The notes beneath the pieces were generated by a model. That model worked only from the letters and a program-made list of their open reading frames with translations. It was not told where the DNA came from and made no database searches. 64,000 nt of DNA, from positions 1 through 64,000 of the forward strand of contig DASTKT010000085.1 in NCBI GenBank assembly GCA_035715725.1. Reading direction: 5' to 3'. The stretch comes from JADGGV01 sp035715725. Lineage in GTDB: Bacteria; Gemmatimonadota; Gemmatimonadetes; Longimicrobiales; RSA9. This document shows, in pieces, positions 1-8,543 of the stretch (position 1 is its first letter; every line of letters begins with the position of its first letter). Both the position numbers and the translations under genes were made by a program.

Positions 1-1001
1 GCCTTCGAGATGAGGCGACGCGCGGCGAGGTCGTAGACGTCGCCCGGGTCGAGGAAGAAGTACGGCTTGGCCTCCTGCTCGCCGGCGGCGTGCTCGCGCC
101 CGTCGTAGACGACGACGCGGCTGCGCCCGAGGACCGTGGCCGTGTCGCCGTGGACCTCGAGCGCGGTGCCCTCGTCGGGGCCGACGCCGAGCAGCCGCGG
201 GTGGGCGGCGAGCACGAGCGCCAGGTCGTTCTCGCGGTGGCGCACCAGGACGTGCTGGTCGATGGCGACATCGCGCAGGAAGCCGAAGCCCTCCTCGTGC
301 CCCGGCGACATGACGATCGTGTTCCCCGCGGGCGCGCCGCGGACCAGGTACGCGCCGAGGATCGTCGCGCCGGCGGAGGTGCCGGCGACCACGCCGCCGC
401 GCTCCAGCACCGCCCGGATCTCCCGCTGCGTGCGCGTGCCCAGGTACGCATCGGCCAGCTTCCACTGCCGGCCGCCCGGGATCCACACGCCGCGCGCCTC
501 GCGCAGCGGCGCCACGAAGTCCTCCCGGTCCGCGACGCGCCGGTCCCGCGTGTGCAGGATCGTGACGTTGCGGGCGCCCGCCTTCCACAGCGGCTGGTAG
601 CCGCTCCAGTCGGCCGGGAACGTGTCCTCCTCGCCCGCGCCGGGGAGCACCACGATGCGCGCGTCCGGCCCGCCCGCGAGCTGCACGAAGCGGCTCAGGA
701 TCTCGCTGCCGAGGAGCCCGCCGCCGACCACGAGGAGCGTGCCCCGCTGCGGCCCGACGATCGTCGTGCCCGGTGCGCGCGGCGTGGCCGCCGCGGGCGA
801 CGACGCCCGGACCGCCGGCGTGGGCGCCGGCTCGCCCGCGTCCACGGACGCGTCCGGCGGAGATTCGTGCGTGACGTTCGTCGGCTGGGCCGTGCGGGTC
901 GTCGCGCCGGCGCATGCCGCGAGCAGCGTGGCCAGGCCGAGGCGGAACGGGGAGCCGGCGAGCGGGGTCGCGCGCCGGCCGGCGGTGTTGCGGCGGGACA
1001 T
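1..1001 (-). CDS. Cyanophycinase-like S51 peptidase, lipoprotein, C-terminus off the window
   Basis: I translated this frame by hand: it opens at an ATG at 1001 and stays open to the left edge, about 333 residues. The N-terminus has a basic stretch and a hydrophobic run ending in a lipobox (LLAAC), so an exported lipoprotein is likely. The body matches the cyanophycinase branch of serine peptidase family S51: a glycine-rich strand (VVGGGLLG) near residue 88, the nucleophile elbow GTSAGA, and the family-typical DQHVLVRHRENDL. Cyanophycinases cleave the Asp-Arg storage polymer to dipeptides. An exported form would act on cyanophycin from lysed neighbours, or on another beta-linked peptide. The last residues visible are RRLISK; the stop codon lies outside. 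Confidence 0.85.
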   Translation of the reverse strand, partial: MSRRNTAGRRATPLAGSPFRLGLATLLAACAGATTRTAQPTNVTHESPPDASVDAGEPAPTPAVRASSPAAATPRAPGTTIVGPQRGTLLVVGGGLLGSEILSRFVQLAGGPDARIVVLPGAGEEDTFPADWSGYQPLWKAGARNVTILHTRDRRVADREDFVAPLREARGVWIPGGRQWKLADAYLGTRTQREIRAVLERGGVVAGTSAGATILGAYLVRGAPAGNTIVMSPGHEEGFGFLRDVAIDQHVLVRHRENDLALVLAAHPRLLGVGPDEGTALEVHGDTATVLGRSRVVVYDGREHAAGEQEAKPYFFLDPGDVYDLAARRLISK

Positions 1002-1028
1002 CCGGACCTCCGGTAAGGCGTTGGCAGC

Positions 1029-1107
1029 GGAGTGCGGGAGCGGAAGGGTGGGGGAAGCACCGACCGTCGTATCTCCCACTCTCCCACTCGCCCACTCTCC
1101 CACTCTG
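1029..1107. repeat. Palindromic element with GGGGAGT-type heptad arms, copy A
   Basis: The left arm is purine-rich (GAGTGCGGGAGCGGAAGGG, then TGGGGGAAGCA). It faces a right arm of CTCCCACT/CGCCCACT heptads at 1072-1106. The centre GTGGGGGAAGCACCGACCG is nearly the same as in copies at 8543-8620 and 14963-15041. It lies between the divergent cyanophycinase and M28 peptidase genes and has no coding potential that I trust. Confidence 0.7.
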
Positions 1108-1256
1108 CCGCTTGGCCGACGAATGTAGCGGCGGGGGGCCGGAGCGCACCAGCGCCCCGCCCGCCGGCGGCGGGCGGGGCGCGGACGGATCTTCCCGGAC
1201 GGCCGCGAGTTAGCTAGACTGCCACGACCTCAAGGGATCCCATTCGACGAGATACC

Positions 1257-2951
1257 GTGATGATGCGACGTACGATGTCGACGGGGGCCGCCCTCGCGGC
1301 GGCCGTTGTGCTCGCGGCCGCGCCGGTGCGGGCGCAGGCCCCGGTGCCGCCGCGGCCGCTGCCGCGGACGCTGGCGCCCCGGCCGACCCACCCCGAGATC
1401 AGCGCGGCGGACCTGATGACCCGCCTCTACATCCTGGCCGACGACTCGATGCAGGGTCGCCGCGCGGGGGAGGAGGGCGGAATGAAGGGAACGGCGTACA
1501 TCGCCGGGGAGCTGAAGAAGCTCGGCCTGGTGCCGGCGGGCGACGACGGCACGTTCTTCCAGGCCGTGCCGCTGGTGAAGCGGAGCGTCGCCGCGGCGTC
1601 GAACCTCGGCGTGGACGGCACGGCGCTCGTTCTGTGGCAGGACTACGCGCCGCTCCCGGTGCGCGGCGTGCCGGGCTCGCTGGAGGGCGCGCAGGTGGTG
1701 TACGGCGGCGTGTTCGGCCGGGACACGCTGTCCGAGGACGCGGTGCGGGGGAAGGTCGTCGTCGCCTCGGCGGCGCAGTTGCCGGGCGGCGGGGTGCCGC
1801 GGCTGCGCATCGCGCCGACGAGCCCGCTGGCCGCCGCCGCGGCGGTCGCGCTCGTCGTGCCGGAGCTGCCGGGCGGCGCGTCGCTCGGGTATCTCCGGAC
1901 GCCGACGATCACGATGCGGGACGAGCGGGCGCGCGCGGTGCCGGCCATCCTGCTCGTCACGCCGCGCGCCGCGCAGCTCCTGCTGGGCGGCCCGGTGGAG
2001 TCGGCCACGGCCGGCGCGGCCGGCAAGACGCTGAGCGGCAAGCTGGTCTACCAGGAGGAGACCGCGCCGGCGCGGAACGTCGTCGCGATCCTGCCGGGAG
2101 GCGATCCGGCGCTGAAGGGTGAGTACGTCGCCATCGGCGCGCACAACGACCACGTCGGCCTTCGCGCGACGCCGGTCGACCACGACTCGCTCCGCGCCTT
2201 CAACGGCGAGGTCGAGCGGCTGCGCGCGCGGCTGGGCGACGGCCAGCGGCTCTCGGAGGCGGACCGCGACGCGATCCGGGTGAACGTCGACAGCCTGCGC
2301 AAGCTGCGGCCGGCGCGCCCCGACTCGATCAACAACGGCGCCGACGACGACGGCTCCGGCTCGGTCGCCGTGCTGGAGCTGGCGGAGTCGTTCGCGAAGT
2401 CCCGCGCGAAGCCGAAGCGCTCGATCCTCTTCGTCTGGCACACGGGCGAGGAGCTGGGGCTGCTCGGCTCGCGCTGGTTCACCGACCACCCCACGGTGCC
2501 GCGGGACTCGATCGTCGCGCAGCTCAACATGGACATGGTCGGCCGCGGCGCGGCCGGCGACCTGCCCGGCGGCGGCCCCGGCTACCTCCAGCTCGTCGGC
2601 TCGCGCCGGCTCTCCACGGAGCTGGGCGACATCGTCGAGGCCGTCAACAAGACCGAGCCGAAGCCGTTCACGTTCGACTACCAGTTCGACGCCAACGGCC
2701 ACCCCGAGAACATTTACTGCCGCAGCGACCACTACAACTACGCCCGCTACGGCATCCCGATCACGTTCTTCACCACGGGGCTGCACCGGGACTACCACCA
2801 GGTCACGGACGAGCCGGAGTACATCGATTACGAGCACATGGCGCGCGTGACGACGCTGGTCCGGGACATCGCGACGCGGGTGGCCGACCTGGATCACCGC
2901 CCGGTCGTGGACAAGCCGAAGCCGGATCCGATGGGGGCGTGCAGGCAGTAG
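1257..2951 (+). CDS. M28-family zinc aminopeptidase, secreted, with PA-type insert
   Basis: The 564-residue protein has a signal peptide ending near AQA (residues 25-28). The start is ambiguous: a GTG and two ATGs follow each other at 1257, 1260 and 1263. Co-catalytic zinc ligands of family M28 are visible: GAHNDHVG (about 294-301), NNGADDDGSGS (about 359-369), HTGEELGLLG with the catalytic and metal Glu pair (about 395-404), and NMDMVGR (about 424-430). A C-terminal SDHYNYARYGIP supplies the last His. A PA-like region (about 130-260) sits before the catalytic core. Between the first two zinc motifs lies an unusually long, charged, helical insert of about 58 residues. The likely role is release of N-terminal amino acids from peptides in the periplasm or outside. 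Confidence 0.9.
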   Translation: MMMRRTMSTGAALAAAVVLAAAPVRAQAPVPPRPLPRTLAPRPTHPEISAADLMTRLYILADDSMQGRRAGEEGGMKGTAYIAGELKKLGLVPAGDDGTFFQAVPLVKRSVAAASNLGVDGTALVLWQDYAPLPVRGVPGSLEGAQVVYGGVFGRDTLSEDAVRGKVVVASAAQLPGGGVPRLRIAPTSPLAAAAAVALVVPELPGGASLGYLRTPTITMRDERARAVPAILLVTPRAAQLLLGGPVESATAGAAGKTLSGKLVYQEETAPARNVVAILPGGDPALKGEYVAIGAHNDHVGLRATPVDHDSLRAFNGEVERLRARLGDGQRLSEADRDAIRVNVDSLRKLRPARPDSINNGADDDGSGSVAVLELAESFAKSRAKPKRSILFVWHTGEELGLLGSRWFTDHPTVPRDSIVAQLNMDMVGRGAAGDLPGGGPGYLQLVGSRRLSTELGDIVEAVNKTEPKPFTFDYQFDANGHPENIYCRSDHYNYARYGIPITFFTTGLHRDYHQVTDEPEYIDYEHMARVTTLVRDIATRVADLDHRPVVDKPKPDPMGACRQ

Positions 2952-2973
2952 GGGCGGAAGATCCGTTCGGTCC

Positions 2974-3092
2974 TTTCCGCATCCGCCTCCGCACCCGCCT
3001 CCGCCTCCGCCTCCGCCTCCGCCTCCGCCTCCGGCGGTTCGCCAGCCTCGCCGCTGTGCCGAGAAACGGTTCGGAGGCGGAGGCGGAGGCGA
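2974..3092. repeat. Hexamer (CCTCCG)n inverted element, copy 1
   Basis: About eight tandem CCTCCG/CGCCTC hexamers at 2981-3033 are followed, after a spacer of about 38 bp, by the complementary GGAGGCGGAGGCGGAGGC at 3073-3091. It therefore folds as a long GC hairpin. The left flank (TCCTTTCCGC) is shared with the element at 29803-29950. A small perfect hairpin, GAATCCG-A-CGGATTC, follows at about 3097-3111. It lies between the convergent M28 peptidase and multicopper oxidase genes, where a hairpin could also stop transcription. Confidence 0.75.
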
Positions 3093-3179
3093 CAACGAAT
3101 CCGACGGATTCGGTATCAACTGTTTGACGCCTATCGAGGCTCCGGGAACGGGGATGGGCCTCGGGGGCACAAGACCACA

Positions 3180-3240
3180 AAGGCTCGGCGGCTCGGGGCC
3201 CGGAGGCTCGAAGGTTTACGACCCCCGGCCCCCCGGCTCC
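3180..3240. repeat. GGCTCGG-type periodic element
   Basis: AGGCTCGGCGGCTCGGGGCC and the following GGAGGCTCGAAGG repeat a GGCTCG(G) word with 7-8 bp period. It lies just beyond the stop of the minus-strand multicopper oxidase. The phrase GAGGCTCGGCGGCTCGG(A/G)G recurs at 5232-5252 on the other side of the same gene, so the oxidase gene is bracketed by related elements. Confidence 0.5.
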
Positions 3241-3247
3241 GCGCCCT

Positions 3248-5122
3248 TTATCTCCGCACCTCGATCCTCCCCTCCCAATCCGTAAAGCTCTTCACGATCA
3301 GCCTCATCCCTCCCGCCGGCGGCGTGAGGACGTAGTCGTAGGTCTCTCCGGGCGCGATGTGCACGCGGGCGGCGCGCGCGGCGCGGGCGGAGGGGGGAAG
3401 CGGGGAGGCGTCCTTCGCGACGGGACGCCAGGACACGAGGCGCGTGCCGGCCCAGATCTCGACGTCCGCGGCGTCCTCGGGGGTCATGTCCACGATGCGG
3501 AGGCGGTTGGGGACGCCGGCCCGCAGGTGGATCGGCGGGGGCGGCGCGCCGCCGTTGATGGCCACCGGGGCGACAGGGCTCGTGCCCCATTGTCCGAGGA
3601 CGAGCGCGTGGTCGACGGCGGGGTCCCAGCGCTCGCCGGGCTCGAGGACGACGATCGCGCCGTAGAGGCCGCTGGCGAGCTGGAAGTTGTCGTCGGCGTG
3701 GGCGTGGTAGATGAACGTGCCGGCCCGTGGCGGCGTGAAGCGCACGACGAACGAGTCGCCGGGGAGGATCAGCGGCGCGACGGCGGAGTCGGCGCCGCTC
3801 CAGCCGGCCACGCCGTCGTAATAGCTCTCCAGCTCGATGCCGTGCCAGTGCACGGCGGTGGCGGCGGGGAGCCGGTTGACGACGGTGATCTCGACCGGCT
3901 CGCCGCGCGTGAGCACGAGCGGCGCGCCCGGGACGCTCGATCCGGCGCCGGGGGCGCCGGGCGTGGCCTGTACCCAGTAGGCGTAGGCGGTGTCCCGCTT
4001 CGTGTCCGGGTAGAAGCCGGGGCGCAGCTCCGCGAGCAGGCGGATGCGCCGGGGCGGTCGCGGCGGGCTGGCCTTCGCGACGCCGCGCGGCTTCACGGTG
4101 ATGCCGACGACGAGCCCCGCCATGTCGCTCAGCGCGTGCTGGCGGGCGTCGGTGTGGTGCGGCGTCGGGCCGGGGTCCACGCCGGCAAGGTCCGCGCGCT
4201 GCGCCCCGGCGATGTGACCCGCCTTGTGGCAATGGAAGATCCAGTTGCCGGGGCGGTCCGGCGTCCACGTCATCAGGAACGTGCCGAGCGGCAGCGCGTT
4301 CTCGGTGACGACGCGCCGCCGGTCCGCCGGCGCGTAGTAGGTGAAGCGCTCGCCGTCGCCCGCGGCGTCCACGCGGAAGAAGAAGCCGTGCAGGTGCATG
4401 GGGTGCTCGTCGCCCGTGCCGTTGGCGACGACCCAGCGCGCCGTGTCACCGACCGTCAGCGCGACGCGGTCGGTGCGCGGCCACATCACGCCGTTCATCG
4501 CCCAGAAGATCCGCTCCCCCGCCTTCGGGTCCTGCGGGTTCCGGTCGCGGCGCCACAGCGTCAGCACGAACAGGTGGTCCTCGCGGGGCCTCGCCGGCGC
4601 GTCCACGGCCAGCGCGCCGACGAGCTGCGTGCCCTCGCCGAGCCGGAGCGTCTTGCCGCCGCGGCGGATCGCGCCCGCCCAGAGGAAGACGCCCGCGGAG
4701 CGAGGCGCGAACGCCAGCTCCCGCGCGGCGCCGGGCGCCAGCGCGACCCACTCCTCCTTCCGGCAGCTCGTGCCCAGCCCGCACAGCAGCAGCGTGTCCG
4801 CGAGCTCGTTGCGGACCGCCGCCTCGATGCGCGCGCCGAGCGGGACCCGCAGCAGCGGCGCGGGTATGCTGGGCGGCGCACCCTCCTCCCCCAGCGTCTC
4901 GACCTCGACGCCCGGCCCGTCCGGCGCATCCGGCCGCCAGAACGCGCGCCGCGCCACGAGCCGGACGCGCAGCACGCCGCCGGAGAGGCGGCCCGCGCCG
5001 GCGCGGTTGTCGTTCGGCCGCGCGAGGGGGACGCTGTCGGCGGGCGGGAGCGTGCGGGCGGGCGGCGCGCCGGCCGGCGGTCCGGCGAGGACGCCGAGGA
5101 GCAGCAGCAGCGGCGCGGCCAT
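3248..5122 (-). CDS. Multicopper oxidase with non-canonical domain order, exported
   Basis: The 624-residue protein has an N-terminal signal peptide. Four cupredoxin-like regions can be traced. The first (about 80-175) resembles laccase domain 1 but has lost its copper histidines (LLLCGLG and VFLWAGA where HWHG and HxH are expected). The second (about 176-350) carries what are normally the C-terminal ligands: HPMHLHG at 240-246 and HCHKAGH at 297-303, with an insert of about 27 residues before DMAGLVVG. The third (about 385-495) carries the normally N-terminal ligands HWHG (425-428) and HAH (473-475). The fourth (500-624) is copper-free. A functional trinuclear cluster between regions two and three is plausible. 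Substrate is unknown; a CopD-type gene lies 5 kb away but not in the same operon. Confidence 0.88.
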   Translation of the reverse strand: MAAPLLLLLGVLAGPPAGAPPARTLPPADSVPLARPNDNRAGAGRLSGGVLRVRLVARRAFWRPDAPDGPGVEVETLGEEGAPPSIPAPLLRVPLGARIEAAVRNELADTLLLCGLGTSCRKEEWVALAPGAARELAFAPRSAGVFLWAGAIRRGGKTLRLGEGTQLVGALAVDAPARPREDHLFVLTLWRRDRNPQDPKAGERIFWAMNGVMWPRTDRVALTVGDTARWVVANGTGDEHPMHLHGFFFRVDAAGDGERFTYYAPADRRRVVTENALPLGTFLMTWTPDRPGNWIFHCHKAGHIAGAQRADLAGVDPGPTPHHTDARQHALSDMAGLVVGITVKPRGVAKASPPRPPRRIRLLAELRPGFYPDTKRDTAYAYWVQATPGAPGAGSSVPGAPLVLTRGEPVEITVVNRLPAATAVHWHGIELESYYDGVAGWSGADSAVAPLILPGDSFVVRFTPPRAGTFIYHAHADDNFQLASGLYGAIVVLEPGERWDPAVDHALVLGQWGTSPVAPVAINGGAPPPPIHLRAGVPNRLRIVDMTPEDAADVEIWAGTRLVSWRPVAKDASPLPPSARAARAARVHIAPGETYDYVLTPPAGGMRLIVKSFTDWEGRIEVRR

Positions 5123-5222
5123 GGTCCTGGCTCCGGCGGGAAGGTGGTAGGGTCGGGAGGAGCGGGTGTCTCGTCGATGGTCCGCCTGGATGTGTGCGTC
5201 CGCGTCATCGACCGCCCGAGCA

Positions 5223-5306
5223 CGGGAACGCCTCGAGGCTCGGCGGCTCGGAGGGGGGGCGACGCTCGCGCCCTTCGCCGTCGCCCGACCCGCCGAGCCG
5301 TTCCCG
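5223..5306. repeat. GGCTCGG-type inverted element, possible terminator of the dienelactone hydrolase gene
   Basis: The left arm GGGAACGCCTCGAGGCTCGG (about 5224-5246) pairs with CCGCCGAGCCGTTCCC (about 5290-5305). An inner GGGCGACG...CGTCGCCC adds stem. It sits just downstream of the minus-strand dienelactone hydrolase stop (5318) with no T tract, so termination is only a guess. It shares the GAGGCTCGGCGGCTCGG core with 3180-3240. Confidence 0.55.
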
Positions 5307-5317
5307 GTCCGGCGAAG

Positions 5318-6250
5318 CTACGCGCCGGTACCGCCCAGGTACTTCTTGAACCAGGCCACCGTCCTCGGCCAGGCCTGCTTCGTGGCGGCGAGGTTCGCGC
5401 CGGCCTGGCCGTCCTGCTGGCGGAGGAAGCCGTGGCCGGCGCCGGGGAGGATCTCGTACGTGTAGGTCTTGTGCAGCGCCTTCATGGCGGAGTCGGCGGG
5501 CGGGATCGTGGCGTCGACGCGGGCGTCGTTCTCGCCGTAGAGGCCGAGGACCGGCGCCTTGACCTTGACCAGGTCCGCCGTGGCCGGGGAGGTGCCGTAG
5601 TAGACGACCGACGCGCCCAGCTCCGGGGAGGCGACCGCGTGGGCGAAGGAGACGCCGCCGCCCCAGCAGAAGCCGACCACGCCGTACGACTTCCGCGCCG
5701 CGGGGAGAGCCATGCCGTAGCGCGCGACCGCCAGGATGTCGCGGTGCACGTCGGCGGCGGCGAGCGTGCGGATCTGTGCGCGGGCGGAGTCGGGGTTCGG
5801 CTCGCCCGCCTCGGTGTTCGGCAGGTTCTTCATCGTGAGCAGGTCGGGCGCGATGGCGATGAAGCCGTCGGCCGCGAGCTGGTCCGTGACCGCGCGGATC
5901 CAGTTGGAGAGGCCGAAGATCTCGTGCACGACGACGACGACGGGCGCCCGGTCCTTGCGCTCCGGGTAGACGACCCACGCGCGCACGCTGTCCGCCGGGC
6001 TCGTCCTCACGACCACCCACTCGCCGTGGCGGGGCGACGCCGCCAGGCGCGCCTGCGCGTCGGCCGCGCCGGCGGGGAGCCCGCCGGCCTGCTGCGCGCC
6101 GGCGGCCGCCACGGCCGTGGCCGGCGCGGGCTGGGCATGCCCGGCGTGCTCGTCGGCGGGCGCGGGCGCGGCGGCGCGGGCGCAGGCCGACGCGGCGGCG
6201 ATGAGCGGGATCAGGCAGAGAGCGCGGCGATGCGCACGAAACGCGGTCAT
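5318..6250 (-). CDS. Dienelactone hydrolase family protein, lipoprotein
   Basis: The start is placed at the ATG at 6250 rather than an in-frame ATG ten codons upstream, because 6250 opens directly on a lipoprotein signal (FRAHRRALCLIPLIAAASAC). The mature alpha/beta hydrolase has the dienelactone-hydrolase hallmarks: HEIFGL after the second strand, a cysteine nucleophile in GFCWGGG, the acid in GENDARVD, and the histidine in GAGHGF. Family members hydrolyse small lactones or esters. Export as a lipoprotein is common for this branch in soil bacteria, and the natural substrate is not predictable. A Pro/Ala-rich linker follows the lipobox. It is transcribed in the same direction as the multicopper oxidase but about 195 bp upstream of it. 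Confidence 0.85.
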   Translation of the reverse strand: MTAFRAHRRALCLIPLIAAASACARAAAPAPADEHAGHAQPAPATAVAAAGAQQAGGLPAGAADAQARLAASPRHGEWVVVRTSPADSVRAWVVYPERKDRAPVVVVVHEIFGLSNWIRAVTDQLAADGFIAIAPDLLTMKNLPNTEAGEPNPDSARAQIRTLAAADVHRDILAVARYGMALPAARKSYGVVGFCWGGGVSFAHAVASPELGASVVYYGTSPATADLVKVKAPVLGLYGENDARVDATIPPADSAMKALHKTYTYEILPGAGHGFLRQQDGQAGANLAATKQAWPRTVAWFKKYLGGTGA

Positions 6251-6357
6251 CGGTGGCCTCCTCGGTTCGGGACGCGACAAGGCTTGCGCGCGCCGGCGGA
6301 AAGATCAAGCGCGACGTGGGCAGCGTCGGAGGCGCAGGTAGGGACGGGAACGGATCA

Positions 6358-6523
6358 ACGGCGTTTTCACCGCAGAGGCGCAGAGGACGCAGAGGAGTGC
6401 CGGGCGGCGGAGGCTCTCCGGGGTGACGCATCATTTTTGATGTCAGATCCGGCGTACGCAGGTGGCCGGCGTAGCGCCGTTATCCCCTCTGCGTACTCTG
6501 CGCCTCTGCGGTGAAAACGCCGT
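6358..6523. repeat. CGCAGAG-heptad palindrome, copy 1
   Basis: ACGGCGTTTTCACCGCAGAG followed by GCGCAGAGGACGCAGAGG (6358-6397) is matched in reverse complement at 6485-6523 (CCTCTGCGTACTCTGCGCCT, then CTGCGGTGAAAACGCCGT). This gives arms of about 40 bp around a centre of about 85 bp. The same arms, much longer, occur at 23272-23706. Both orientations are open for translation, which would generate spurious small proteins, so I call it non-coding. It lies upstream of the ABC-F gene. Confidence 0.8.
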
Positions 6524-6602
6524 CATTGGACGTGAGGCCGCCCGCGAAGGTGAGGATCGGCCCGAGCGCCGCGGCAGGCGGCGTTCGGTGTTATTTTCAC
6601 GG

Positions 6603-8543
6603 ATGCCGCTCCTCACCGTACAGGATCTCCGCAAGAGCTATGGCACGCGGACCGTCTTCGATGGCGTCTCGTTCGCCGTCGAGGAGGGCGAGCGCGTGGG
6701 CTTCATCGGCGCGAACGGGTCGGGGAAGTCGACGCTGTTCCGGGTGGTCGCGGACGTCGAGGGGAGCGAGGGCGGGACGATCGCGCTGCGGCGGGGCGCG
6801 ACGGTCGGCTACCTGGCGCAGGAGCCGGACTTCGCCGAGGGCGCGAGCATCCGGGGCGCGGTGGCGGCGGGGCGGCCCGAGCTCGGCGCGGCCCTCGTCG
6901 CCTGGCACGAGCTGGCGCGCCGGCTCGCGGAGTCGGGCGCGGACCACGACCGGCTGCTGGCGCGGCAGGCGGAGCTGTCGGCGGACATCGAGCGGCTGGG
7001 CGGCTGGGACTGGGAGCACCGCGTCGAGGCGATGCTGACGCGCCTCGGCGTCGCCGACTGGGACCGGCCGGTGGCCGGCCTCTCCGGCGGCGAGAAGAAG
7101 CGCGTCGCGCTCGCGCGGGTGCTGCTCGCCACGCCGGACCTGCTGCTCCTCGACGAGCCGACGAACCACCTCGACGCCGACACCGTGCTCTTCCTCGAGG
7201 AGTATCTCGAGTCCTACCCCGGCGCGGTGCTCCTCATCACGCACGACCGGTACTTCCTCGACCGCGTCGTCGACCGGATGATCGAGGTCTCGGCCGGCGC
7301 GCTGACCTCCTACGACGGTGCGTACCAGGAATACCTCCAGGCCAAGGAGGAGGAGGCGGAACGGCTCGGCGTCGAGGACGAGAAGCGGAAGAAGCTCATC
7401 TCGAAGGAGCTGGACTGGGTGCGCCGCTCCCCGCCGGCGCGCACGGGCAAGCCGCGGGCGCGCATCCAGCGGCTGGAAGCGCTGCGCGAGCAGCAGCGCC
7501 AGCGTCGGCTTCAGCGGACGCGGGACCTGAGCGTCGTCGCGCCGCAGGCGCCGCGCCTCGGGCGGACCGTGCTCGACCTGCACCACGTGAGCAAGGCGTA
7601 CGGCGGGCGCACGCTGATCCGCGACTTCAGCGCGATCCTCCGCGCCGGCGAGCGCGTCGGCATCATCGGGCCGAACGGGGCGGGGAAGACCACACTGCTG
7701 AAGGTGATCCTCGGCCAGGAGGCCGCGGACGCCGGCGACGTCGTGCTCGGCACGAACACGCGCATCGCCTACTTCGACCAGACGCGCAGCGACCTCGACC
7801 CGGCGAAGTCCGTCTACGAGGCCGTCGCCGACACCGACTGGGTCACGGTGGGCGGGCGGCGCGTCCACCTGCGCAGCTACCTCGAGGACTTCCTCTTCCC
7901 CACCGCCGTGCAGCAGCAGAAGGTGGCCTCGCTCTCCGGCGGCGAGCGCAACCGCCTGCTGCTCGCGAAGCTGCTGCTCCAGGAGTCGAACCTGCTGATC
8001 CTGGACGAGCCGACGAACGACCTCGACCTCGTCACGCTCCGGGTGCTCGAGTCCGTGCTCGCCGACTACCCGGGCGCCGTGCTCGTCGTCACGCATGACC
8101 GCTTCTTCCTCGACAAGGTGGCCACCGCGCTGTTCGTCTTCGAGGGCGACGGTGTCGTGCACCGCCACGAGGGCGGCTTCGAGCTGTACCGCCGCTTCCG
8201 GGCCGAGCGCGAGGCCGCCGCCGCGGCCGAGGCGGCGGAGCGGGAGGCGCGCGAGCGGGAGCGCGAGCGCGCCCGCCGCCCGGCCCCGCCCGCCGCGGCG
8301 CCGCCGCGCGACGGCAAGCGCCTCACGTGGAAGGAGGCGCGCGAGCTGGAGGGCCTCGAGGAGCGGATCCTCGCCGCCGAGACCGAGCGCGACGCGCTCG
8401 CCGAGCGCCTCGGCGACCCCACCCTCTACGCCGGCGACGGCGCCGAGGTGGCGCGCCTCACCGCCGACTACGACGCGGCCATCGCGCGGGTCGACGAGCT
8501 GTACACGCGCTGGGCGGAGCTCGAGGAGAAAGCAAACGGCTGA
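6603..8543 (+). CDS. uup: ABC-F family ATPase, Uup-type
   Basis: The start is the ATG at 6603, because the in-frame upstream part is translated from the palindrome at 6358-6523. Two ABC cassettes are present: Walker A GANGSGKS and GPNGAGKT, signatures LSGGEKKR and LSGGERNR, and Walker B LLLLDEPTNHLD and LLILDEPTNDLD. The inter-cassette linker (KKLISKELDWVRRSPPARTG) and a charged C-terminal coiled coil of about 80 residues are typical of the Uup/YjjK-like branch. These proteins act in the cytosol on ribosomes or branched DNA rather than as transporters. With no membrane partner nearby, a transport role is unlikely. The symbol rests on the C-terminal domain, not on a search. Confidence 0.88.
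   Translation: MPLLTVQDLRKSYGTRTVFDGVSFAVEEGERVGFIGANGSGKSTLFRVVADVEGSEGGTIALRRGATVGYLAQEPDFAEGASIRGAVAAGRPELGAALVAWHELARRLAESGADHDRLLARQAELSADIERLGGWDWEHRVEAMLTRLGVADWDRPVAGLSGGEKKRVALARVLLATPDLLLLDEPTNHLDADTVLFLEEYLESYPGAVLLITHDRYFLDRVVDRMIEVSAGALTSYDGAYQEYLQAKEEEAERLGVEDEKRKKLISKELDWVRRSPPARTGKPRARIQRLEALREQQRQRRLQRTRDLSVVAPQAPRLGRTVLDLHHVSKAYGGRTLIRDFSAILRAGERVGIIGPNGAGKTTLLKVILGQEAADAGDVVLGTNTRIAYFDQTRSDLDPAKSVYEAVADTDWVTVGGRRVHLRSYLEDFLFPTAVQQQKVASLSGGERNRLLLAKLLLQESNLLILDEPTNDLDLVTLRVLESVLADYPGAVLVVTHDRFFLDKVATALFVFEGDGVVHRHEGGFELYRRFRAEREAAAAAEAAEREARERERERARRPAPPAAAPPRDGKRLTWKEARELEGLEERILAAETERDALAERLGDPTLYAGDGAEVARLTADYDAAIARVDELYTRWAELEEKANG

Noticed and set aside
2974..3092. Possible CRISPR array
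   Set aside because: The repeats are 6 bp without unique spacers, and the two arms are complementary, so this is a repeat-armed hairpin.
6443..6634. Small proteins translated from the CGCAGAG palindrome
   Set aside because: Similar frames arise on both strands of every copy because the arms lack stop codons. The start region of the ABC-F gene is better placed at 6603.
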